Assembly: GCA_027214385.1 (NCBI GenBank)
Contig: JAPVXR010000012.1
Location: 62,001 to 126,000, forward strand
Length of the DNA: 64,000 nt
DNA from: Cryomorphaceae bacterium 1068
GTDB taxonomy: Bacteria; Bacteroidota; Bacteroidia; Flavobacteriales_D; Cryomorphaceae
Direction of reading: 5' to 3'
Shown here: in pieces, positions 32,943 to 41,305 of the stretch
Layout: every line of letters starts with the position of its first letter
Numbering within the stretch: position 1 is the stretch's first letter
Translations under genes and position numbers: made by a program
Notes under the pieces: model-generated
Databases searched by the model: none
What the model was told of the DNA's origin: nothing
What the model saw: the letters and a program-made list of their open reading frames with translations, nothing else

Positions 32943-35672
32943 CTATCCCGTATATCCCATCACCCCCGAAATAGCATTAATGCTAAGCAAGAGTGAGAGC
33001 AATAATTCCTCTTCTTTTTCTCCATAACCATACTCTTTTTGCTCCCGCCAAGTTTTTAAAAGTCCAATCTGTTTTCGCTGCAGCGGAATTAGTAACTGTT
33101 CTCGGATAGAGTCGAGCTTAAAGAGCTCATCATCTTCATCTACTTCAAAAATTGCCGCAAATTCCTTTACTGTTTTATTTCGTTCTGCTTCGAACATAGA
33201 ATGAAAGCGATTTCTGATTTCATCATTTTCTACGAGCGAAGAGTATTCTTTCATCATGATAGGATCGCTGAAGGATACTCCTGTTGCCGAGATGCTAAAG
33301 AGGTATGAAACGAATGGATCTTTACTCGCAGCTTTTTTTATTTCTGCATATTCTGCACCTCTTTCTTTTCTTAGGCTCTCCAATGTTGAGCCTAACCCAT
33401 ACCACGAGGTCATATTAAATCTTGACTGTGCCCAAGAGAATACCCAAGGTATAGCGCGCAGATCGCTCAGTGAATTGGCCCCCGTTCTTCTGGCGGGTCT
33501 GGAACCTATTCGGCCTGCTTCTATAGCATCTATGGGAGTGGCGCTGCGGTAAAATAGCATGAAATCCTTGCTAAGAATCAGTTCTTCATACACCGATCTG
33601 CTTTTCTTCGCCATCCATTCAAGCGTGTCAAATAAGTAGTGTTTCTCATTTTTTGATTTGGAGGAAAGAACTGTCTTTGCCAAGGTGCCTGCCATGAGCA
33701 ATTCCAAATTGTAGACGGCGTTCACTCGGTTGGCATATTTTTGTTCTATGGTTTCCCCTTGTTCAGTCAAGCGGATATCACCTTTCAGGCTGTTTGGTGG
33801 CAGAGCATTGATAAAATCCTTTGTAGGTCCACCGCCGCGACTTATAGAGCCCCCTTTACCGTGAAAGAATCGAATGGTCACACCATGTTTTTCGCCAATC
33901 TCGGCAAGTTCTTGCTGCCCGCGATGCAATCCCCATTGGCTCGCCAGAATCCCGCCGTCCTTATTGCTGTCGCTGTAGCCTACCATCACCTGTTGCACTA
34001 AGTAGTCATCGTCACGTAATCTCTTTTGGTAGGCGAGGGTATTTTTAGTGATGGAGTGGGAGAGAAACTCATCGAGAATCTGAGGGCCTGCCACTAAGTC
34101 ATCAATTGTTTCAAATAGAGGAACCACAGGTAGTTTGCAAACCACACCCTCTTGTTCTTTAACAAGTAGCCCTGCTTCTCTTGCTAATATGTATACAGCG
34201 AGCAAGTCAGAAACATGCCTTGTCATGCTAACGATAAGAGAACCTAAGCCTCTGCTTCCATAATTCTCCATAAAGCCTTCTAGCACTTTATAGACTTCAA
34301 CTACGGCTTTTGCTTGTTCACCTTCAAGATCATTACCTCCTGTGAAGGGCCTCAGAGTTTCAAGTTCGTTTTGAATGAATTCTGTTCTCGCTTTAAATTC
34401 ACAGCTTACATAATGATCTCCGTCCAGATCAGCTGTATTAATCAATTGAGCAATTGCTTTTTCGTGAAATACTGAATTCTGACGAATGTCCAGTTCAGCG
34501 AGGTGAAACCCAAAGGTCTCAACCAAGCGAAGCACATCGTGAATTTCTTCCTGAGCGACAGTTTTTGCACCGTAGGCCAGTAGAGATTTTTGAAGGATTC
34601 GTAAATCTTCAATTAGCTCTCGCCTTAGTCGATAATCTGTATGGTCCTTTCGAAGGGTAGTAGAGTGCCCTCTCTCAATATTAAGCGGGACTTTGCTCAG
34701 AACTAAGCCTAGAAATTGACGAAAGGCTTCTCCTTTGTTGCGAGAAAGTATTGAATCAGCTTTGCCACCCAATTCTTCCTTCATCTCCTTCACTCGAACC
34801 TGAAGGACATCAGGTGCTTTGTTCATATGAAGCTGAAAGCTGAGTGATTTAATGAGGTTTAGGAGGCTTCTACGAATTACCACAAACGCATAAAGACGAA
34901 ACATCATGAGTGTTTCTTGGGTGATTTCTGCCGTTACAAATGGATGGCCATCTCGATCTCCACCTACCCAATCGCCGAAACGGTACCTGGGAAAAGCATT
35001 TTCCTTTTTCAAGTCTTTTGAGTCGAACCCATTGGCTTCGAGAGCGTACTTCAATCTTCTATCCAATACAGGCACAACTTCAGGGAAAACTTCTGAAAAA
35101 TAGTGAAGTACATTTCTTCGTTCAGAGGGTACATCGGGCTTTTCAATAAAAATTTCTCCTGTGTGCCATAGCTTATATAGATTGCGACGCAATCTCGCTT
35201 CAGCACTCTTTTTTTCACTAGCCGAGAGCTGAGAGCTCAGCAAAGCTTTAAAGCTCAAGAATACAGACCTATGGTGCTCTAGAACGGTTGCACGTTTAGC
35301 TTCAGTGGGGTGAGCAGTAAGCACAGGCTCAATACGAAGCGAAGGAAGAGTATCAAGAATTTCGGATTTGCTAAAGCCATTCTCCAGAAGAATTTGAATG
35401 TTTTTGGCGAATAGCCCCTCCACTTTTCTCATATCGGGGTTCTCCTTTTGGCGGCGGTCTTCTACGCTAGCTTTCACTTCTACCATGTTTAGCAAGTGCG
35501 CCACTATGCTAAAGAGTTGAATATGCTTGTCTTCAAAGGTCTCTCCTCGGTAGTCTTTTATTTCGCCTACAAGAGGAAGCTGCATCGCAGTGTCTCGTTC
35601 TCCGTTTTCTTCTAGACTAATCTTGAAGTTTTTCAATAAATCGATAAAGACCATTTCTCTTTCAAAACCCAT
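32943..35672 (-). CDS. ppc: Phosphoenolpyruvate carboxylase
   Basis: 909 aa, full length. It carboxylates PEP with bicarbonate to oxaloacetate, the main anaplerotic reaction. The catalytic His is in VLTAHPTEAKRATVLEHHRS (His121), the second motif is GYSDSNKDGGILASQWGLHR, and the glycine loop is FHGKGGSISRGGGP. The C-terminus is AISGVMGYTG, close to the usual ending NTG. A near-consensus -7 box TATATTCG is on the minus strand upstream. It is monocistronic. Confidence 0.95.
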   Translation of the reverse strand: MGFEREMVFIDLLKNFKISLEENGERDTAMQLPLVGEIKDYRGETFEDKHIQLFSIVAHLLNMVEVKASVEDRRQKENPDMRKVEGLFAKNIQILLENGFSKSEILDTLPSLRIEPVLTAHPTEAKRATVLEHHRSVFLSFKALLSSQLSASEKKSAEARLRRNLYKLWHTGEIFIEKPDVPSERRNVLHYFSEVFPEVVPVLDRRLKYALEANGFDSKDLKKENAFPRYRFGDWVGGDRDGHPFVTAEITQETLMMFRLYAFVVIRRSLLNLIKSLSFQLHMNKAPDVLQVRVKEMKEELGGKADSILSRNKGEAFRQFLGLVLSKVPLNIERGHSTTLRKDHTDYRLRRELIEDLRILQKSLLAYGAKTVAQEEIHDVLRLVETFGFHLAELDIRQNSVFHEKAIAQLINTADLDGDHYVSCEFKARTEFIQNELETLRPFTGGNDLEGEQAKAVVEVYKVLEGFMENYGSRGLGSLIVSMTRHVSDLLAVYILAREAGLLVKEQEGVVCKLPVVPLFETIDDLVAGPQILDEFLSHSITKNTLAYQKRLRDDDYLVQQVMVGYSDSNKDGGILASQWGLHRGQQELAEIGEKHGVTIRFFHGKGGSISRGGGPTKDFINALPPNSLKGDIRLTEQGETIEQKYANRVNAVYNLELLMAGTLAKTVLSSKSKNEKHYLFDTLEWMAKKSRSVYEELILSKDFMLFYRSATPIDAIEAGRIGSRPARRTGANSLSDLRAIPWVFSWAQSRFNMTSWYGLGSTLESLRKERGAEYAEIKKAASKDPFVSYLFSISATGVSFSDPIMMKEYSSLVENDEIRNRFHSMFEAERNKTVKEFAAIFEVDEDDELFKLDSIREQLLIPLQRKQIGLLKTWREQKEYGYGEKEEELLLSLLLSINAISGVMGYTG

Positions 35673-35862
35673 CTGTTTTTATTTTTTCCGTAGATGACGA
35701 ATATAAATGAAAGTCAATAAACTTTATTAAAATCTAATATTAATTCACTGTTCCATCATTTTATCTTATGTGATGCTAGCCTGGTTCATAAATCTTACTT
35801 ATGAATTCAACGAAGATAGTAACTAGCTGAAAGCGGATTTATTAGAATTAATACCGCTCAAT

Positions 35863-36531
35863 TCAAGGTAGAGGACTAACCAAAAGCCTTTTTGTAGCCT
35901 CTGGGCTAAGGACTAGCGTCTTGTTTTCGGAATGGCCTATTTCCATGGTTTTGTCAAAGGGTTCCACCTTGAAAATCTCCAAAAGACTGCCTAGCTCTAT
36001 TCCCTTGCTATTTAGGTACTCCAAAAACTCTTTGGAGCTGTCATTTAATCCTTTGATTACAACTCTCTGTCCTGCTTTCATTGAAGAAAGCGGGCTGTAG
36101 TTATGTTGATGGATTTTTCCATTCTTGTCTGGTATAGGCGAGCCATGGGGATCTGTTATGGGAGAGCCAAGAATCTCATCCATTCGATTGAAAAAGGTGG
36201 GCGAATGAATGTGTTCAATTTGTTCGGCTATTTCATGTACTTCTTCCCATCCGAACCCCATTTTCTCAACGAGATACATTTCTGTAAGCCGGTGCTTTCT
36301 GATGATGGATGCGGCCAACTCCATTCCTTTTGCGGTAATTCTGATAGGGCGGTACTTCTTGTAATCTACCCACTCTTTTTCACTGAGTCTCTTTACCATA
36401 CTATTGGTGGTAGGATTACTCACATTCAAAGCTTGACTGAGATCCGAAACACTCACTTCATTTTTCTCATTTGCCAATGAGAAAAGGGCTTTAAGGTAGT
36501 TTTCTTCGGTAGGAGAAGCTTTCTTTTTCAT
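35863..36531 (-). CDS. DtxR family metal-dependent transcriptional regulator
   Basis: 222 aa from ATG 36531; a GTG at 36546 would overlap the upstream gene. The N-terminal winged HTH (about 1-70) has PTEENYLKALFSL and VSDLSQALNVSNPTTNSMVKRL. The dimerisation and metal-binding region follows with HRLTEMYLVEKMGFGWEEVHEIAEQIEHI, a DtxR hallmark. The C-terminal SH3-like FeoA domain (about 150-222) includes LLEIFKVEPF. It senses Fe2+ or Mn2+. It begins 2 nt after the stop of the acyl-ACP desaturase gene, an unusual partner, suggesting control of a di-iron enzyme. Confidence 0.88.
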   Translation of the reverse strand: MKKKASPTEENYLKALFSLANEKNEVSVSDLSQALNVSNPTTNSMVKRLSEKEWVDYKKYRPIRITAKGMELAASIIRKHRLTEMYLVEKMGFGWEEVHEIAEQIEHIHSPTFFNRMDEILGSPITDPHGSPIPDKNGKIHQHNYSPLSSMKAGQRVVIKGLNDSSKEFLEYLNSKGIELGSLLEIFKVEPFDKTMEIGHSENKTLVLSPEATKRLLVSPLP

Positions 36532-36533
36532 GA

Positions 36534-37508
36534 TTAGCGGAGCCACTTAAACTGATGCCTTTCCGTAGGTATTTTCGACCGTCGAATCACCGCATCCAGC
36601 CTTTTTGGTAGTTTTAATAAGTAGTCTCTCACCCGCTCAGCATTATCGTCCAATCCTCTGCGGTTTTCTATATCCCAGCGGTCAAGAAGCTTCTGTAGTA
36701 AATATACATAGTCTTGGCCCGTATATATTTCTAATCTGGTTGCTGCATTTGAGAAGTGTTCAAAAAGCTCACCTTGCGGCGCGCCTGACTCTCGCATCAT
36801 ATGTCCCGGCATAAGTATGCCATGTTTCATCATCGCACCAAAGGCACGCATTACTTCAGAAGGGTCATATTCAAAAAGCAAACTGATAAAATCCATGTAT
36901 GCATTGGCATGACGCATTTCGTCTGATGCGATGGCTCCACAAATCTTTGCTAAATGTGCATTTCCCTGCTTTTTACAAGCAGTAGCAACCCTCCTGTGTG
37001 TAATATTTGTCGCCAGCTCTTGGAAGGAGGTGTAAACGAAACTCTTATACGGACTATGTTCCATTCCGACGAAAAAACCATCCTGCAAAAGATAATTAAT
37101 GGTCAGTTGAAATTCCCTCATGTCTACCCTTCCGGAAAGGTATAAATACGTGTTCAGCAAATCACCGTGTCTGTTTTCTTCTGCAGTCCAACCACGCAGC
37201 CATTGGGCCCATGAGTTGGAGTTCTGCTGGTCAAAACCCTCTGTCTGCATCAACCATGATTGATAGGTAGGGAGAGCTTCTTCAGTAACGGTATCTCCAA
37301 CAAGTACAGAGAAAAGATCGTAATCGAGGGCTTGCGACAATTCTTGAATCTCTTCTACTTGAAATTGAAAGTTATCACTCTGGCTATCTGGCAGAAAATC
37401 TGCCGGTTGCCACAGATCTTCTGGTTTTGGGAGGTATTGATCGACAATGCGGAGCGCCCTGGGTTCCGCGTCCTTCATGATTTCGAGTACCTCGAGGATT
37501 TCGGTCAT
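36534..37508 (-). CDS. Acyl-ACP desaturase (soluble di-iron, fatty acid desaturase type 2)
   Basis: 324 aa from ATG 37508 (a TTG at 37514 is an alternative). Di-iron ligands are seen in the two ExxH motifs TAEENRHGD and ASDEMRHAN, plus Glu residues in the flanking helices (IQELSQALDY). All-helical, no membrane segment. It introduces a double bond into acyl-ACP, so it makes unsaturated fatty acids aerobically. This is the plant-like soluble class, found in some Bacteroidota and actinobacteria. The DtxR regulator gene follows by 2 nt. Confidence 0.9.
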   Translation of the reverse strand: MTEILEVLEIMKDAEPRALRIVDQYLPKPEDLWQPADFLPDSQSDNFQFQVEEIQELSQALDYDLFSVLVGDTVTEEALPTYQSWLMQTEGFDQQNSNSWAQWLRGWTAEENRHGDLLNTYLYLSGRVDMREFQLTINYLLQDGFFVGMEHSPYKSFVYTSFQELATNITHRRVATACKKQGNAHLAKICGAIASDEMRHANAYMDFISLLFEYDPSEVMRAFGAMMKHGILMPGHMMRESGAPQGELFEHFSNAATRLEIYTGQDYVYLLQKLLDRWDIENRRGLDDNAERVRDYLLKLPKRLDAVIRRSKIPTERHQFKWLR

Positions 37509-37845
37509 GCCCAAAGATGCTGTTATTCCTGAAATCTGACAAAAGAAATGGCGCTCAATATTTAGTGGCTAGTGCAAATCAATCGTTTTCAGATGGTCGA
37601 ACGTGCATTGAAAAGGTTTGGATATTCTGCTTTCAAACCATTTGAATAGTTAAGAATGTAGTCCACAATATAGCAGGTCTTTCAAGTTTAGCACGAAGGC
37701 GACGAGAATTGCACGCTCTGTGATAATCCAATTGAAAATTCAATTAAATAAGACCGCTCACGAGTTTTTTCGAATAATTCGGATTGGTCAACTTTTCAAA
37801 TCCAATTTCTCTTGATTTTGAAATCTTCATACCTTGGCGCAAACA
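37509..37845. other. Gene-free stretch
   Basis: 337 bp between the divergent desaturase and rhodanese genes. I see no ORF, tRNA, clear hairpin or repeat. It should hold both promoters, but no exact TAnnTTTG box stands out; TACCTTGG at 37830-37837 is a one-mismatch candidate for the rhodanese gene. Confidence 0.5.
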
Positions 37846-38361
37846 ATGATGAGAACCAAGTACCTTCTGATGCTTATGGCCTTTTTTATAATATCGCTTT
37901 CGAAAGGCCAGAACAAATGGGGTTTCGAGACCATGGTCAATACTATGTTGACAAATGTGGTTGATACCATCTCTTCTCAGGAGCTTTCAGAGATGCTAAA
38001 AAATGAGGATGTACTTCTATTGGATTCCAGAGAGTTGAGCGAGTATGAAGTCAGTCATTTGGAAGGAGCGAAGTTCATAGGGTATGACAATCCCGAGTAC
38101 GAGGTATTGGAGGGCATAGATAAATCAACGCCCATAGTGGTATACTGCTCCATCGGTAAGAGGAGTGAAAATATCGGGATCGAGCTTGAAAAACTCGGGT
38201 TTACCAATGTTTTCAATCTTTTTGGAGGAATTTTCGATTGGACGAATCGAGGATTTCCCGTTTTGGATTCCGAAGGGAATGAAGTTAAAAAAGTACATCC
38301 GTACAGCACCACATGGGGCGTTTGGGTAAATAATTACGATAAAGAGTATGGTACAGAATAA
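37846..38361 (+). CDS. Rhodanese-like domain protein, exported
   Basis: 171 aa from ATG 37846 (or 37849). The signal peptide ends near LSKGQ. A single rhodanese domain covers about 45-150: LLLDSRELSEYEVSHLEGA, then the active-site loop YCSIGKRSE with the catalytic Cys, then GGIFDWTNRGFPV. Exported rhodaneses transfer sulfane sulfur or bind oxyanions. Its 3' end overlaps the next gene by 14 nt, so the two are translationally coupled. Confidence 0.87.
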   Translation: MMRTKYLLMLMAFFIISLSKGQNKWGFETMVNTMLTNVVDTISSQELSEMLKNEDVLLLDSRELSEYEVSHLEGAKFIGYDNPEYEVLEGIDKSTPIVVYCSIGKRSENIGIELEKLGFTNVFNLFGGIFDWTNRGFPVLDSEGNEVKKVHPYSTTWGVWVNNYDKEYGTE

Positions 38362-38953
38362 CTTGTTGATGGTTTTTGCAAAGAATCCTGAATTGGGTAA
38401 GGTGAAAACCAGGCTGGCAAAGACAGTAGGCGAACACAAAGCACTTGAGATTTACCTCAAATTGCTCGAGCATACCTATGCAGTAGCTGATAAGACGTTC
38501 GCCGATAAGGCCGTTTTCTACTCGGATAAAATAGAGGAGTTTGATATTCTGGATTATTACAAGTTTCCCAAATTTCTTCAGAAAGGAGATGACCTGGGGG
38601 AGAGAATGGACCGTGCTTTCGGGGAGGCGTTTGCTCAGAACTATGAAAAAGTGGTGATCATCGGTTCAGACTGTTACGATCTAACTCCTGAGATTATTGA
38701 GGATGCATTCAGATTATTGAGCGACCATAATGTTGTAATAGGACCTGCCTTTGATGGAGGATATTATCTCTTGGGAATGGACAGACATTACTCGCACCTT
38801 TTCAAGGACAAAAAGTGGTCTACACCTGATGTGCTTTTAGATACCATTTTAGATACTAAGAAGCTCAAGCTGAGTTATACCTTATTGCCCACTCTGACGG
38901 ATGTTGACGAGGAGAAAGATCTTGGTTCCTTAAGGGGTGTGATTACCAATTAA
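38348..38953 (+). CDS. TIGR04282 family glycosyltransferase (arsenosugar biosynthesis-type)
   Basis: 201 aa. GT-A-like nucleotidyl/sugar transferase: MVFAKNPELGKVKTRLAKTVG at the N-terminus, IIGSDCYDLTPE in the middle (metal-binding acids), and GPAFDGGYYLLGMD. TIGR04282 proteins are named from arsenosugar clusters. No arsenic genes are next to it, so the name may not describe its job here. It overlaps the rhodanese gene by 14 nt. Confidence 0.83.
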   Translation: MVQNNLLMVFAKNPELGKVKTRLAKTVGEHKALEIYLKLLEHTYAVADKTFADKAVFYSDKIEEFDILDYYKFPKFLQKGDDLGERMDRAFGEAFAQNYEKVVIIGSDCYDLTPEIIEDAFRLLSDHNVVIGPAFDGGYYLLGMDRHYSHLFKDKKWSTPDVLLDTILDTKKLKLSYTLLPTLTDVDEEKDLGSLRGVITN

Positions 38954-39065
38954 ATGAGATATTTCATCGTATTGATAAAATATATGAGAGTGATATTCTC
39001 TTATTAATCAATGCGATAATGAGGTTATACAAAGTATTTTATAATCTTTAAAATTTCCTTAAGCT

Positions 39066-40352
39066 ATGAGTTCATTTATGAATATTTCCGATACCGCTGC
39101 TCCTCGAATTGTGATAGTTGGAGGTGGTTTTGGGGGACTTCAGCTCATTAAAAACTTACCGCAGGGGAAATTCCAAATTGTCTTGATTGACAAACACAAT
39201 TACCATGCTTTCCAGCCTTTGCTGTATCAGGTAGCAACTGCAGGTCTAGAGCCTGACAGTATAGCATACCCATTGCGAAAGATTTTCAAGAATCGTGGAG
39301 ATTTTTTCTTCCGTTTGGCCGAGGTGAAATCAATTGACTCTGATAAAAAGGAGATCCATACATCTCTTGGCACACTGGGGTATGATCACCTCATATTGGC
39401 AACGGGAACCGTTACCAATTTCTTTGGAAATGAGACAATCGCTGCGAAGAGTATGGGGATGAAGACGGTGCCTGAAGCGCTGAATATCCGATCCTTGCTT
39501 TTGGAGAACTTCGAAGCAGCTTTGATTACCGATGATTTGAAGGAGAGGGAAAGCCTGATGAACGTAGTGATTGTAGGGGCTGGTCCTACCGGTGTCGAGT
39601 TGGCGGGAGCTATCGCTGAACTGAGGGCCCATGTGCTTCCAAAAGACTATCCGGATTTAGACTTTCGGCGGATGAGTATTCATTTGGTAGAGGGAATGGG
39701 TAAAGTTCTTCCCCCAATGTCTGATGTGTCTTCTAGGAAAGCCCAGGATTTTCTGGAGGAATTGGGAGTCCAGGTTTGGCTGAATACAAAGGTAGAGGGA
39801 TATGATGGAAGGACGATCACCACATCGGGCAAGCCTATGCTGACGCAAACCCTGATATGGGCTGCAGGAGTGCAATGCAAGCCGCCTGAAGGGATTTCAG
39901 GAGATGATCTCGTACGTGGAAATCGTATTCGTGTCAATCGATTCAATCAGGTTGAGGGAAAGGAGGGGCTCTACGCCATTGGGGATCTGGCCTATATGGA
40001 GACGGAAAACTTTCCCAAAGGTCATCCGCAAGTAGCGCAGCCTGCAATTCAGCAGGGAAAACTTCTGGCTAAGAATCTTAACCGAATGAGAACAGGGCAA
40101 GACATGAAGCCTTTTGAATACACCGATCTGGGTTCTATGGCTACTATAGGTCGCTCTAAAGCGGTAGCCGACCTCCCGAAATTCAAAACGCAAGGCTTTT
40201 TAGCTTGGCTTATCTGGATGTTCGTACACTTAATGTCGCTTGTCGGCTTTAGAAATAGAGTGGTGGTCTTTGTGAATTGGACTTACAATTTCTTCAATTA
40301 CAATAGAGATATTCGATTGATCATAAGGCCCTTCAAGAATCGTGGGCAATAG
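39066..40352 (+). CDS. NAD(P)/FAD-dependent oxidoreductase, NDH-2 type
   Basis: 428 aa. Two dinucleotide-binding folds: IVIVGGGFGGLQLI near residue 15 for FAD, and VVIVGAGPTGVELAGAI near 168 for NADH. Family motifs include YHAFQPLLYQVATAGLEP, YAIGDLAYM and AQPAIQQGK. The C-terminal segment (LAWLIWMFVHLMSLVGFRNR) is an amphipathic or membrane-binding stretch, as in type II NADH dehydrogenases that feed electrons to quinone without pumping protons. Upstream is a 112-nt AT-rich region with no clear promoter. Monocistronic. Confidence 0.9.
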   Translation: MSSFMNISDTAAPRIVIVGGGFGGLQLIKNLPQGKFQIVLIDKHNYHAFQPLLYQVATAGLEPDSIAYPLRKIFKNRGDFFFRLAEVKSIDSDKKEIHTSLGTLGYDHLILATGTVTNFFGNETIAAKSMGMKTVPEALNIRSLLLENFEAALITDDLKERESLMNVVIVGAGPTGVELAGAIAELRAHVLPKDYPDLDFRRMSIHLVEGMGKVLPPMSDVSSRKAQDFLEELGVQVWLNTKVEGYDGRTITTSGKPMLTQTLIWAAGVQCKPPEGISGDDLVRGNRIRVNRFNQVEGKEGLYAIGDLAYMETENFPKGHPQVAQPAIQQGKLLAKNLNRMRTGQDMKPFEYTDLGSMATIGRSKAVADLPKFKTQGFLAWLIWMFVHLMSLVGFRNRVVVFVNWTYNFFNYNRDIRLIIRPFKNRGQ

Positions 40353-40708
40353 GCATTTGCTTTAGTTTCAGTTTAATTTCAACTAGCGCACTCCCTTCGG
40401 TAGCTTGCTAGGAATGTCGTCTTGTAAATTTTGAATTTGCATCAAGTCATAATTATATATTTAGTTGATTAATTGATTTTAGTTGGCAGAAAGACCAATT
40501 TTGAGGTTCTCTATTCTTGATTTCGAACCCTGGGTTAAGAGATATTTTACTACATATTCATCAAGATTTTGGGTATGGAGGTTTCTAAAGTGATTTCGTG
40601 AAATGCCATTATTGCGCCGATGTTTTTACAATTCTGCTCCACTTGATTAGCTCTTCTCCCTACAAAATTCGAAATTCAAGGATGGTTTAGACAACTATTT
40701 CAAACCGG
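40353..40708. other. Gene-free stretch before the second ECF operon
   Basis: 356 bp, AT-rich. I find no ORF, tRNA, strong hairpin, repeat or exact TAnnTTTG box. It presumably holds the promoter of the sigma-factor operon, which may be recognised by the ECF factor itself and so lack the housekeeping boxes. Confidence 0.5.
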
Positions 40709-41305
40709 ATGAGTCAATCAAGCAAAAGAGAAAGTAAAGAAGTGGATGACCAAGAATTGGCCAAAGCCTGTATGGAAGGAAATACCAAAGCACAGGCATT
40801 GCTTTATGAAAGGCATTCAGGACAAATGATGGCGCTCTGTTTGAGATACGGAAAAGACTACGAGGAGGCTCAAGATATGTTCCAAGACGGATTTATTAAA
40901 GTCTTTAATAAGCTGGATAAGTACGACGGAAAAGGCCCATTGGGCGCTTGGATCAGAAGAACCATCGCAAATAATGCCTTGGACCACCTTAGACGGACGA
41001 AGCGAGAGCAAAGAAATATTTCTCTTTTTGAAGTAGACTATAAAATTGACGCGGATATGGAGGTGCATCCTATGGAAGAGGATGAGCCGATGATAACTGC
41101 AGATAAATTGACAGAATTGATTGGCCAAATGCCGGATGGTTATAGAACGGTTTTCAACCTTTACGCGGTTGAAGAGTATACGCACAAGGAAATCGCCGAA
41201 CAACTCGGAATTACCGAAAGCACTTCTAAAACCCAGTACCGCAAGGCAAAGGCTTACATGAGAAAATTGATTTCAAACGAAATAAAACAACCTATCCGTG
41301 AGTAA
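40709..41305 (+). CDS. RNA polymerase sigma-70 factor, ECF type
   Basis: 198 aa. Region 2 has LCLRYGKDYEEAQDMFQDGF and PLGAWIRRTIANNALDHL; region 4 has QMPDGYRTVFNLYAVEEYTH and the HTH EIAEQLGITESTSKTQYRKA. It is close in sequence to the factor at 2936-3502, especially in regions 2 and 4. Its stop lies inside the next gene: the partner starts at a GTG 8 nt before the sigma gene ends. The partner is a membrane protein with an anti-sigma-like N-terminus, so this factor is expected to be held at the membrane until a signal arrives. Confidence 0.92.
   Translation: MSQSSKRESKEVDDQELAKACMEGNTKAQALLYERHSGQMMALCLRYGKDYEEAQDMFQDGFIKVFNKLDKYDGKGPLGAWIRRTIANNALDHLRRTKREQRNISLFEVDYKIDADMEVHPMEEDEPMITADKLTELIGQMPDGYRTVFNLYAVEEYTHKEIAEQLGITESTSKTQYRKAKAYMRKLISNEIKQPIRE

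Noticed and set aside
36531-36546. GTG start at 36546 for the DtxR gene
   Set aside because: It would overlap the desaturase stop and adds no family sequence; ATG at 36531 gives the usual N-terminus.
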